DNA from: Companilactobacillus allii | GTDB taxonomy: Bacteria > Bacillota > Bacilli > Lactobacillales > Lactobacillaceae | Length of the DNA: 64,000 nucleotides | Direction: 5' to 3' | Assembly: GCF_001971585.1 (NCBI RefSeq) | Contig: NZ_CP019323.1 | Span: 1,602,053 to 1,666,052 of the forward strand | Shown here: positions 9,201 to 15,911 of the stretch, one piece after another | Layout of the letters: every line of letters begins with the position of its first letter | Numbering within the stretch: the stretch's first letter is position 1 | The notes under the pieces: generated by a model | The model's database searches: none | What the model was told of the DNA's origin: nothing | Seen by the model: the letters and a program-made list of their open reading frames with translations, nothing else | Position numbers and translations under genes: made by a program

Positions 9201-9238
9201 AGAGGTTTAGAACTTATAAAGTTCTGGGCCTCTTTTTT
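9201..9238 (+). terminator. Terminator of the 41-aa gene
   Basis: GAGG(TTT)AGAACTT pairs with AGTTCT(GGG)CCTC around a short loop, then TTTTTT. Confidence 0.85.
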
Positions 9239-9354
9239 AGTGGCGTGATTATTACAGACATTCTTATTTGGATAGTATTTTTCAAACGGTTGCGCTTACA
9301 CAAAATGTTAGATACAGTTGTATAGGTAATATTTCAATTTTGGGGGAGTTATTT

Positions 9355-10176
9355 ATGTATAAAATGATTGTTTGTGATCTTGATGAAACATTAATGAATG
9401 ATGATGGTAGTTTATCTGAAAAAAATGTAGCTGCCATCAAAGCAGCCACTGCTAAAGGAGTACACTTTGTGCCAAATTCAGGCCGAAGCTACACATCATT
9501 TCAAAATGATTTAGAGAAAATGAATTTACGTGACCAACCAAATGAGTATTCAATCTCATATAATGGAGGATTAGTTTTAGAGAATAAGGATAATCGTCCA
9601 TTAATTGTTAATGCAATGCCGTTCGATGTTGCTAAGAGTGTTTTTGAGATCGGTGCAGCTAATAAGAAGGCCGCAACTCACGTTTATACGCAAGACAAAT
9701 TGTATATTTTCAATCCAGCTACTGATGATTCAATGTATTTGAAGAATCGAGGAGTTTCTTTCAGCACAATGACAACACCTGATTTTGATCAATTTGAAGG
9801 TCAAAATATTATGAAGGTAATTATGGCACTGGAAACGATAGATGAACGTAAAGAAATGCGTAAAGATGTTGAAGAACAAGTTGATCCAAGTAAATTAGCA
9901 GTAACATTCTCATCTGGACGCTATGTGGAATTCAATCCATCCGGCATTGATAAGGGAAGTGCAGCTATCCAGTTGGGTGAGTCATTAAATATTAAGCCAG
10001 AAGAAATTATTGCTGCTGGTGATAATAGTAATGACCTGTCGATGCTTAAAGTAGTTGGTCTACCAGTTAGTGTTGCCAATGGAATTGACAGTGTAAAAGC
10101 AGTCGCTAAGTATGTGACTGAAGCTGATAACAATCATGACGCCTTGGCTGAAGTTATTAATAAATTCATACTGTAG
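9355..10176 (+). CDS. Cof-type HAD-IIB family hydrolase
   Basis: A 273-residue cytoplasmic phosphatase of the Cof/YidA class, which dephosphorylates small phosphorylated metabolites. Motif I is CDLDETLMNDDG (residues 6-17), followed by a Ser/Thr motif II region (VPNSGRSY), and motif IV is AAGDNSNDLSML near residue 220. The C2-type cap lies between. The frame is open back to 9268, but ATG 9355 has GGGGGAG at good spacing and matches the family start. It stands alone, ending before a terminator. Substrate cannot be told. Confidence 0.92.
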   Translation: MYKMIVCDLDETLMNDDGSLSEKNVAAIKAATAKGVHFVPNSGRSYTSFQNDLEKMNLRDQPNEYSISYNGGLVLENKDNRPLIVNAMPFDVAKSVFEIGAANKKAATHVYTQDKLYIFNPATDDSMYLKNRGVSFSTMTTPDFDQFEGQNIMKVIMALETIDERKEMRKDVEEQVDPSKLAVTFSSGRYVEFNPSGIDKGSAAIQLGESLNIKPEEIIAAGDNSNDLSMLKVVGLPVSVANGIDSVKAVAKYVTEADNNHDALAEVINKFIL

Positions 10177-10217
10177 ACAATAAGTTTTATTTCCTAATCG
10201 TAGTGAAAATTGAAGTA

Positions 10218-10256
10218 CAAAAAAATCGCTAGTCAACTGACTAACGATTTTTTGTA
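10218..10256. terminator. Bidirectional host terminator next to attL
   Basis: AAAAATCGCTAGTCA and TGACTAACGATTTTT form a 15-bp stem (one wobble) with A and T tracts on both sides. It ends the HAD gene and, before phage insertion, would have ended the tRNA-Gly now found at 53064-53134. Confidence 0.88.
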
Positions 10257-10277
10257 TACATTATTTGAAACTCTATA

Positions 10278-10291
10278 AAGCGAACTACGAG
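10278..10291. other. attL core
   Basis: AAGCGAACTACGAG is identical to the 3' end of the tRNA-Gly at 53063-53076. It is the host copy of the tRNA end left behind at the far side of the insertion; outside these 14 bases the two ends differ. Confidence 0.8.
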
Positions 10292-10361
10292 GAAGATACC
10301 CTCAATGGTCAAAATGCCTTAATAGCAATAGGTACAAGGGCTACAGCCTGTTAAAATATAT

Positions 10362-10386
10362 CCGTGACACACCCGTGACACACTTT
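10362..10386. repeat. Integrase arm-type repeats, left end
   Basis: Two tandem copies of CCGTGACACAC lie between the att core and the integrase gene. Two near-identical copies stand at the right end (52944-52967). Tandem 10-bp sites at both phage ends are what arm-type binding sites of a lambda-like integrase look like; binding is inferred. Confidence 0.6.
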
Positions 10387-11560
10387 AAAAATTCACAAAC
10401 TTTGCGAGGTTGTTAACAGTATTCATTTGTGTTTTATTAGATATGTGCCAATAAACTTTCATGATTTGGGATGTATCGGAGTGTCCAAGTTGAAGTTGAA
10501 CAGCTTTGATACTTGAACCAGATTCAAGCATGAGGGAACATGCTGTATGTCTGATTCCGTGAATGTTAATACGTTTTAACTTTTCGTCATGATTTTTATT
10601 GTATGTATTTATTATGACCTGTAACCATTTATTGATTTTAGTTAAGCTCAATAGTTCGTTGTATGTGTTAGGGAACAATAATTGATCGTTTGAGCTATCA
10701 ATATTATAACCAAGGACAAACATTTCTTTTCTCAATTCTTTAAGCCACTTTTTTAAAACTGAACAAGTTTGACTATCAAGACCGATAGTTCTAACAGACG
10801 TTTTAGTTTTAGGTGTAGAAATAATAGGTTTATTATCTATTCCACGACTTACAGTTTTATTGATGGTTAAAGTTTTATTATCAAAATCAATATCGTTGAT
10901 CTGCAATGCTAAGAGTTCACCTTTTCTCATTCCGGAAAAAAATAAAAGTCTGAACATTGCTACAGCTTTTTGATTATGGTCGGAATAAGTTTTATATAGT
11001 TGGTCAAAGAACATAGCTGTTTCTTCCTTAGTCCAAAAATTAGCTGGTTTATTAACCACTTGTTGTTTTTTCTTTGGCATTACAATTAAGCTCATAGGGT
11101 TATCATAGATAATCTTTAATCTAATGGCTTCTTTAAATACAAGATTCGCATAGTATTTAACCATTTTGAATGATGATAGTTCATTAGACCACTTATTAAC
11201 CGCTTCCTGGCACATAGGAGTGGTTATTTTTTTTATCTTGAAACTTCCTAGTGGAGGCAAGATGTGGTGCTTAAAAAGCCCCTCAACACGATTTAGCGTG
11301 CTCTCTTTGACTGTATTTTTATAGGACTCAAGAAAATATTCATATACTCTTTTATAAGTAAGATCAGAGTCGTTAGAATATCCATGGTTATCAATTTCAG
11401 ATAATTTTGCATTTAGAAACTTTTGACACTCCGCCTTAGTTTTAAAGCCACGTTTTGTAGTTCTTTTTACTTTATTTGTTAATGGATCAATGCTACTAGG
11501 ATAAATACATCTCCACATTGACTTGCCATTTTTTAATGTATATTTTGTTATTGTTGCCAT
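10385..11560 (-). CDS. int: Phage integrase (tyrosine recombinase)
   Basis: Catalyses site-specific insertion and excision at attP/attB. The 391-residue protein has an N-terminal arm-binding domain (TLKNGKSMWRCIY, TKRGFKTKAECQKFL), a SAM-like core-binding domain (about 70-165), and a catalytic domain with Arg in FFSGMRKGELLAL (about 212), HGIRH (His 334, Arg 337), GHSD (His 360) and the nucleophile Tyr in KVYWHISN (about 370). A frame opens at 11575 but that ATG lies in the AGGAG ribosome site; ATG 11560 is better placed. It lies 94 bases from attL and points towards it, the usual layout. Confidence 0.96.
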   Translation of the reverse strand: MATITKYTLKNGKSMWRCIYPSSIDPLTNKVKRTTKRGFKTKAECQKFLNAKLSEIDNHGYSNDSDLTYKRVYEYFLESYKNTVKESTLNRVEGLFKHHILPPLGSFKIKKITTPMCQEAVNKWSNELSSFKMVKYYANLVFKEAIRLKIIYDNPMSLIVMPKKKQQVVNKPANFWTKEETAMFFDQLYKTYSDHNQKAVAMFRLLFFSGMRKGELLALQINDIDFDNKTLTINKTVSRGIDNKPIISTPKTKTSVRTIGLDSQTCSVLKKWLKELRKEMFVLGYNIDSSNDQLLFPNTYNELLSLTKINKWLQVIINTYNKNHDEKLKRINIHGIRHTACSLMLESGSSIKAVQLQLGHSDTSQIMKVYWHISNKTQMNTVNNLAKFVNF

Positions 11561-11635
11561 ATTATTACTCCTCATTTCAAGCGTGGGAGCGCAAATTATG
11601 AGAGTAAATCAGGTATCACCTCCTTAATTTTGGTA

Positions 11636-11673
11636 AAAATAAATAAGCCTACTTGAGACTTAGATTTATTTTT
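11636..11673 (-). terminator. Terminator of the leftward membrane-protein gene
   Basis: AAAAATAAAT and ATTTATTTTT (with an inner CTA/TAG) make an AT-rich hairpin five bases beyond the stop at 11678, T tract on the minus strand. The 62 bases between here and the integrase start hold a ribosome-site-like AGGAGGTGAT and no convincing gene. Confidence 0.5.
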
Positions 11674-11677
11674 GTGA

Positions 11678-12754
11678 TTAATTGTCAAATTTCATTTCAT
11701 TACCAACATCACGATGAGCAATTTGCTGTCCATTGGGTAAAATGATTTTAATATTTGGTGTCTCTACATTATTAGCATCGGCACGTCTTAGAGTTACTGC
11801 CTGTAATAATGTTATAAGTGGCTCTAAATCATTATGAGAATAATCCTCCCAAGCTTCAAAACCAGTCCAAGTTACGGTATTACCAGTCTGATCATAACTA
11901 ACATCAGTTGCATTACCACGGTTTACATAACCATTCAATTGTTTAGTATATTTATCGTATTTATTTATTTTCTTTTTAGGTGTGTTTTTATGATTGGTAT
12001 TTTCAATAAAAATAGCGCCATCATTATTAGTAAGTCGATTACTAATTTTTGCTTCTATATAATATTCGATCTCTTTCTTGTCTGTTTCACCTGTACCAGG
12101 ACCATTTAATTTGATGGTCCATTTTCCGTTATTATTAGCAGTAATTTTTTTAATTACTCGATAATTATCATCTGGATTTTCAAATTTAATAATTGCGTTT
12201 GGTGAACTAGTACCACTAGCAGTAATAGTATTTCCATCGGTATTATTGATAATTAAAGCATTATTGGAATTAGAATGATTTACATGCAATTTTGTATATG
12301 CTGATTCTGGGATGTCTCCGACAGATATTTTAAGTGTATCTGATTTTTTACCATTTTTTTGGGCCGTAACTTTATAATCAGTACGATCATCTAACCCAGT
12401 TGCTTTAAAAGTACCGTTCCCATTAGACTTAACAATAATATTGTCATCTATGCCATCAGCATCTTTTAAAATCACTTTACTGTTTGATAGTGTTTCACCA
12501 TATAAAACACCTTTGGTATGTGTACCATTAATATGTACATTCTTAGATCTTAATTTTAAAAATGGTGTGGGATGAATAATACTGTCAGCATTAGAAACTA
12601 TGCCATTTAACAAAGGTATTATAAGTATTACCGATACAATTACTGAAATTACAAATAATATCTTGTTGTATTTTTTACTTTTATAACTTCTAAACATCCA
12701 ATAAATTAGTGCAACAATCAGTAATACATTAAAAATTATCCAAAAATAGTCCAT
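11678..12754 (-). CDS. Prophage membrane-anchored protein with Ig-like modules
   Basis: 358 residues. Two hydrophobic segments near the N-terminus (DYFWIIFNVLLIVALIYWMF; ILFVISVIVSVILIIPLL) are followed by a region of beta-rich modules resembling bacterial Ig-like repeats (ITASGTSSPNAIIKFENP; GKWTIKLNGPG) and a C-terminal part with EAWEDYSHNDLEPL. The gene lies between integrase and repressor, a usual site for superinfection-exclusion or host-altering genes, but no such family is recognised. ATG 12754 is preferred because GGGGGAA lies just upstream; a frame opens at 12769. An extended -10 (TGATATACT) lies upstream on the minus strand. Confidence 0.75.
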   Translation of the reverse strand: MDYFWIIFNVLLIVALIYWMFRSYKSKKYNKILFVISVIVSVILIIPLLNGIVSNADSIIHPTPFLKLRSKNVHINGTHTKGVLYGETLSNSKVILKDADGIDDNIIVKSNGNGTFKATGLDDRTDYKVTAQKNGKKSDTLKISVGDIPESAYTKLHVNHSNSNNALIINNTDGNTITASGTSSPNAIIKFENPDDNYRVIKKITANNNGKWTIKLNGPGTGETDKKEIEYYIEAKISNRLTNNDGAIFIENTNHKNTPKKKINKYDKYTKQLNGYVNRGNATDVSYDQTGNTVTWTGFEAWEDYSHNDLEPLITLLQAVTLRRADANNVETPNIKIILPNGQQIAHRDVGNEMKFDN

Positions 12755-12818
12755 TAACTTTTCCCCCATAAATATATATTTAATCAGTATAAGTATATCA
12801 GAAGGGATGTATTAAAAA

Positions 12819-13217
12819 TCACATTACAGCCATTTTTCTTTTGGCAATATATTCATATTTTAATGGAATACAGAATTGCTGAATGAACATAATATAGCTA
12901 TTGAAGTGGATATCATAATCTTTACAATATTGTAGTAGTAAATCTATGGCTACTTTATTAGCAGCACTTTCAGCATTAATTTTTCCCACACTAGACTTGT
13001 CATACATATAGCAAGAATCACCATTAAGCATATGACCAATCTCATGAGCTACCACCATTGGTAGTTCCTCTTGCTTGTACCAATTCGTATTAATAAACAT
13101 CATGTTACGTTCTGGTATAGCTAAGGAAGGCCAATCAGAATCTATTCCATTAAGTAATTCGAATCCTATGTGATGATCTAATGCGTAATTCAGTAAGTAA
13201 GTTGTAACATCACTCAT
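12819..13217 (-). CDS. ImmA/IrrE family metallopeptidase
   Basis: 132 residues with the zinc-peptidase motif AHEIGHMLNGD (His 58, Glu 59, His 62) and a downstream NAESAANKVA helix carrying the likely third metal ligand. ImmA-type peptidases inactivate a phage or ICE repressor after DNA damage. The gene follows the CI-like repressor with a 3-base gap on the same strand, the standard repressor/ImmA pair, so its substrate is very likely that repressor (inference). Confidence 0.9.
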   Translation of the reverse strand: MSDVTTYLLNYALDHHIGFELLNGIDSDWPSLAIPERNMMFINTNWYKQEELPMVVAHEIGHMLNGDSCYMYDKSSVGKINAESAANKVAIDLLLQYCKDYDIHFNSYIMFIQQFCIPLKYEYIAKRKMAVM

Positions 13218-13220
13218 ATA

Positions 13221-13553
13221 TTATTTTCCCCCATCTAAGATACGTCTAATCATTTCTAATTCCTCTGGTGGTATTTCTCTACCACCATAGCTCATGATAG
13301 TGTAGTCATCTTGCATAGCATCTTTAATATCTACTTTTTTAGACTTAGCGTTAATAGTAGAATTATCGCCAGCTAGGTCATTATATGAAACTCCAAGTAT
13401 TTCAGCAATTTTTGTTAAAGTCTCTAATGAGGGATTTTTTCCTTTATTATATTGATAAATCATATTTTTACTTAATCCGGCTTTAAGTGCCACATCTTGA
13501 AGGTTCATATTTCTTTTTTTTGCATATTTTTTTATGTTCTCATACACCGTCAT
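13221..13553 (-). CDS. CI-like repressor (XRE family HTH)
   Basis: 110 residues. The N-terminal Cro/CI helix-turn-helix is clear (NLQDVALKAGLSKNMIYQYN, NPSLETLTKIAEILGVS). A linker is followed by a short C-terminal helix (GGREIPPEELEMIRRIL) common in phage repressors paired with ImmA; there is no LexA-type protease domain, which fits cleavage by the neighbouring peptidase. It is transcribed leftward from the shared operator region and should keep the lytic promoter off. ATG 13553 has AGGAGG ten bases upstream. Confidence 0.93.
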   Translation of the reverse strand: MTVYENIKKYAKKRNMNLQDVALKAGLSKNMIYQYNKGKNPSLETLTKIAEILGVSYNDLAGDNSTINAKSKKVDIKDAMQDDYTIMSYGGREIPPEELEMIRRILDGGK

Positions 13554-13566
13554 AGCAATGGTTCCT

Positions 13567-13637
13567 CCTATTTTAAATAGGATGAATTTACACCTATGGA
13601 ATAAAAACGTTGCATATTTTTACACCTGTGGTATTAT
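13567..13637. promoter_or_regulatory. Lysis/lysogeny operator and divergent promoters
   Basis: Rightward promoter: TTGCAT (13610-13615), 16 bases, TATTAT (13632-13637). Two copies of TTTACACCTRTGG (13587-13599 and 13619-13631) lie 32 bp apart, one in the rightward spacer and one where the leftward -10 (GTAAAT on the minus strand) falls. A perfect palindrome CCTATTTTAAATAGG (13567-13581) lies next to the repressor start. This is the expected arrangement of CI/Cro operators; which site binds which protein is unknown. Confidence 0.7.
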
Positions 13638-13640
13638 TAA

Positions 13641-13795
13641 TTCATCAAGTAATTGAGCGACAGAAACAAACGACCACCGATACAATGCTTTGGCGAGAAT
13701 TGCGGTAGTAATAGGGTTTAAATTGCTTATTTAATATGCCTTAATATTACACCAGCACTGTTATTTTGGCAATAACTTGATGAAAAAATAACAGT
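13641..13795 (+). ncRNA. Structured 5' leader of the lytic transcript
   Basis: The leader begins at the expected start of the rightward transcript and has no gene. TTCATCAAGTAATTG (13641-13655) can pair 14 of 15 bases with CAATAACTTGATGAA (13770-13784). The second strand of that stem lies in the loop of another perfect 11-bp hairpin, ACTGTTATTTT (13757-13767) with AAAATAACAGT (13785-13795), so the two cannot coexist. An inner arm ACCACCG/CGGTAGT (13673-13709) is also present. The second hairpin abuts the ribosome site AAAGGAGGT of the next gene. It looks like a switch; no known class is recognised. Confidence 0.5.
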
Positions 13796-13811
13796 AAAGG
13801 AGGTAGGAAAT

Positions 13812-13904
13812 ATGGATGATCAAAAGTATTGGTTTTTATTAGGAATATCTACCATTCTTTCAATATTTGCTCTGGTGTTAGGCATTCTGCAGTTGATAGG
13901 TTAA
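13812..13904 (+). CDS. 30-aa single-pass membrane peptide
   Basis: The first frame of the lytic transcript. ATG 13812 follows AAAGGAGGTAGG. The peptide is MDDQKYW followed by about 22 hydrophobic residues (FLLGISTILSIFALVLGILQ). It could be a small membrane protein that changes host physiology or a type I toxin-like peptide; neither is shown. Support comes from the excellent ribosome site and a clean membrane helix. Confidence 0.6.
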   Translation: MDDQKYWFLLGISTILSIFALVLGILQLIG

Positions 13905-13922
13905 CTTCATAAGGTTCGAATA

Positions 13923-13945
13923 TATGGAATAACCAAATTATAACA
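13923..13945 (+). repeat. Direct repeat before cro-like gene (copy 1)
   Basis: A 23-bp element starting TATGGAATAAC and ending ATTATAACA recurs at 15306-15328 with three mismatches, each time just before the ribosome site of a small DNA-binding gene. Its first ten bases, TATGGAATAA, also occur in operator 1 (13595-13604). Confidence 0.6.
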
Positions 13946-13964
13946 ATAGAAAGGAGTTGATTAC

Positions 13965-14168
13965 ATGCCAGAACAACAATTCGCAAAGGTAGCACATGAT
14001 ATTGAACGATCAATTAAGGTCGCATTGCTTAATCGAGATATGACTCAAAAAGAGTTAGCTGAATTGATTCATGCTAATCCACAACAACTAAATAGAGCCA
14101 TTAAAGGTGACATGACACCTAAGTCACGTGAACTACGTGAACAAGTAGCACGAGTTTTAAATCTATAA
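13965..14168 (+). CDS. Cro-like XRE family regulator
   Basis: 67 residues forming one helix-turn-helix domain (DMTQKELAELIHANPQQLNR, then TPKSRELREQVARVLNL). It lies on the lytic side of the repressor operators and points rightward, the place of Cro, which represses the repressor gene during lytic growth. ATG 13965 follows AAAGGAGTTG. Because a leader and a membrane peptide gene precede it, it is the second gene of this transcript. Confidence 0.85.
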   Translation: MPEQQFAKVAHDIERSIKVALLNRDMTQKELAELIHANPQQLNRAIKGDMTPKSRELREQVARVLNL

Positions 14169-14186
14169 AAAAGAGGGGAGTAAGTA

Positions 14187-14969
14187 ATGAACAACTTACA
14201 GGAATTTAATTTTAAAGGAAACAATGTACGAACAGTGCAAATTGATAATGAACCATATTTTGTTGGTAATGACGTTGCAAATGTTCTTGGATATTCCAGA
14301 AGTAGAAAAGCTATTCAAGATCATGTGGATAATGATGATAAATGTGACGTCCCAATTCAGGACGCCATAGGTAGAAATCAGAATACAACAGTCATCAATG
14401 AATCAGGTCTTTACAGTTTGATTCTTTCAAGTAAGTTACCAACAGCTAAGGAATTCAAACATTGGGTAACGTCAGAAGTTCTACCGTCAATCAGAAAGCA
14501 TGGCGCTTATCTAACTGATTCAGCAATTGAGAATACGCTAACTGATCCAGATTATTTGATTAGATTAGCTACACAACTTAAGACAGAACGTGAAGGTAGA
14601 TTGATTGCGGAGAAACAAGCTAAGGAAATGAAACCTAAAGCAATTTTTGCAGATTCAGTGACAACAAGTAATTCAACAATTTTGGTTGGTGAATTAGCAA
14701 AGATACTAAAGGGCAACGGTGTGGAGATTGGTCAAAACAGATTGTTTAAATGGTTACGTGAAAATGGCTATTTAATAAAGCGTCACGGTGCTGACTACAA
14801 TTCTCCAACACAAAAATCAATGGATATGGGATTATTCAAGATTAAAGAATCCAGTCATGTAAATGGCAATGGTGTAACCGTTGTTACTAAGACACCTAAA
14901 GTAACTGGCAGAGGCCAACAATACTTCATTAACAAGTTTTTAAATATAAATGTCTTATTGGAGGTGTAA
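14187..14969 (+). CDS. Phage antirepressor (BRO-N + KilA-C)
   Basis: 260 residues. The N-terminal BRO-N domain (PYFVGNDVANVLGYSRSRKA, NESGLYSLILSSKLP, FKHWVTSEVLPSIRKHGAY) spans about 1-105; a KilA-C DNA-binding domain (GELAKILKGNGVEIGQNRLF, KWLRENGYL) fills the C-terminal half. Such proteins act on the phage repressor or on host regulators to start lytic growth. The start follows GAGGGGAG, 18 bases after the Cro-like gene, in one operon. Confidence 0.93.
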   Translation: MNNLQEFNFKGNNVRTVQIDNEPYFVGNDVANVLGYSRSRKAIQDHVDNDDKCDVPIQDAIGRNQNTTVINESGLYSLILSSKLPTAKEFKHWVTSEVLPSIRKHGAYLTDSAIENTLTDPDYLIRLATQLKTEREGRLIAEKQAKEMKPKAIFADSVTTSNSTILVGELAKILKGNGVEIGQNRLFKWLRENGYLIKRHGADYNSPTQKSMDMGLFKIKESSHVNGNGVTVVTKTPKVTGRGQQYFINKFLNINVLLEV

Positions 14970-14972
14970 CAC

Positions 14973-15134
14973 ATGGACAAATTCAATTATGTAAAAGAAC
15001 TTTGGTACTTAGATTCTAAAGCTGAAATTAAAACGAGCTTACAGGAACGTCATCTGACATTCGAGCAAGCTCAAGTAGTTCTTGAAGACACTATTAGAGA
15101 TTTAAACAACGAGTCAAAGTCAAGACTACTTTAA
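14973..15134 (+). CDS. Hypothetical early phage protein (53 aa)
   Basis: ATG 14973 follows TTGGAGGTG and lies 3 bases past the antirepressor stop. The protein (MDKFNYVKELWYLDSKAEIK and TFEQAQVVLEDTIRDLNN) is helical and charged, without a membrane segment. Its last bases overlap the convergent minus-strand gene 15126-15284. I recognise no function. Confidence 0.65.
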   Translation: MDKFNYVKELWYLDSKAEIKTSLQERHLTFEQAQVVLEDTIRDLNNESKSRLL

Positions 15135-15284
15135 ATCTGGATAATGGCCTTCAAATTGATCTAATGAATGTTTATAGGCTTCTTCAAAAATATCAAGCTT
15201 AACTGGGTCGTGTTCTTCATTGCTAGAAATTACAGCGGCTTGTGCAAAAGCCATTGCCATTTGATGTTCACGTTCAGAAACCAT
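15126..15284 (-). CDS. Small antisense-strand phage protein (52 aa)
   Basis: A minus-strand frame in the middle of the rightward early operon: ATG at 15284 after GAGGCG, stop at 15126. The protein starts MVSEREHQMAMAFAQAAVIS and has HDPVKLDIFEEAYKHSL: a helical, acidic protein with normal amino-acid use. The sense strand has no convincing frame here, which favours this gene. It converges on and overlaps the 53-aa gene by 9 bases. Function unknown. Confidence 0.6.
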   Translation of the reverse strand: MVSEREHQMAMAFAQAAVISSNEEHDPVKLDIFEEAYKHSLDQFEGHYPDLK

Positions 15285-15305
15285 ATTCTTTTCGCCTCGA
15301 ATGTA

Positions 15306-15328
15306 TGTGGAATAACTAAATTATACCA
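15306..15328 (+). repeat. Direct repeat before small HTH gene (copy 2)
   Basis: Second copy of the 23-bp element at 13923-13945 (three mismatches), again about 20 bases upstream of a start codon with an AAAGGA-type ribosome site. It may be a promoter or operator shared by both genes, or show that this part of the early region was duplicated. Confidence 0.6.
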
Positions 15329-15348
15329 GCATAAAGGAAGTGAATTAC

Positions 15349-15609
15349 ATGCAAACAAGACCGATTGAAATACTACTAAGTGAACAACAGTTAACAGGTA
15401 TTCAGAATCAAATTTATTCAAAAGTTTCAGAAGCAGTTGAGCAATCAAGCCAATCAAAAACTTGGATGAAACAATCAGATTTACCTAAATATCTGCCTAT
15501 TTCAGATAACACAATTCGAGAACATTTGAAAGACCTGCCGTTCCATGTCGTAGGTGGCACAAAGTTTTACAACAAAAATGAAGTAGATCAATTTCTATTA
15601 ACAAAATAA
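15349..15609 (+). CDS. Helix-turn-helix/excisionase-like phage protein (86 aa)
   Basis: 86 residues. The C-terminal half WMKQSDLPKYLPISDNTIRE, then HVVGGTKFYNKNEVDQFLL, has the MerR/excisionase-like winged-helix pattern (choose helix, then a GGTKFYxxxEVDxFL wing). It could be an excisionase or an early regulator. ATG 15349 is preferred to GTG 15340 because AAAGGAAG lies seven bases before it. Confidence 0.75.
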   Translation: MQTRPIEILLSEQQLTGIQNQIYSKVSEAVEQSSQSKTWMKQSDLPKYLPISDNTIREHLKDLPFHVVGGTKFYNKNEVDQFLLTK

Positions 15610-15633
15610 AAACAAGCGTGGGAGCAAAGTTTT

Positions 15634-15759
15634 ATGAGAAGCATATCAATACCAGCTATCGTGTGGGTGCCAGTGGCAGTTTGGTTCGTTACATACGAGC
15701 TGACTAAATTTCATGGTATTAAAGGTTGGCTGAAAGAAAATACAGACTTTTATATGTAA
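15634..15759 (+). CDS. Small phage membrane protein (41 aa)
   Basis: ATG 15634 follows GTGGGAG. The peptide has one membrane helix (SIPAIVWVPVAVWFVTYEL) and ends in KENTDFYM, a layout I associate with a small conserved protein of lactobacilli phage early regions. The leader CAAGCGTGGGAGC also occurs at 11578-11590, where only a 9-codon remnant frame follows. Function unknown. Confidence 0.65.
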   Translation: MRSISIPAIVWVPVAVWFVTYELTKFHGIKGWLKENTDFYM

Positions 15760-15770
15760 GGAGGGATGTT

Positions 15771-15911
15771 ATGAATGCATTAAAAAAAGCCATTACAGGA
15801 ATACATGAGTGGCTTAGAGATTTCGATTTTGACTGGGAAGTAGTGGGAATGATCCTACAAGGAATATCAGTACTTTGCTGGATCTATATTGCTTTCTTCG
15901 GCAGCAATTAG
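15771..15911 (+). CDS. Small phage membrane protein (46 aa)
   Basis: ATG 15771 follows AAGGAGGG. An acidic, amphipathic N-terminal half (GIHEWLRDFDFDWEVVG) precedes a hydrophobic helix (MILQGISVLCWIYIAFF). The last 45 bases overlap, tail to tail, the minus-strand gene at 15867-16502. A longer frame from 15726 exists but lies over the preceding gene. Function unknown. Confidence 0.6.
   Translation: MNALKKAITGIHEWLRDFDFDWEVVGMILQGISVLCWIYIAFFGSN

Noticed and set aside
13812-13904. Arbitrium-type signalling peptide at the start of the lytic transcript
   Set aside because: The peptide is a plain membrane helix without a secretion and cleavage pattern, and no AimR-like receptor gene is present.
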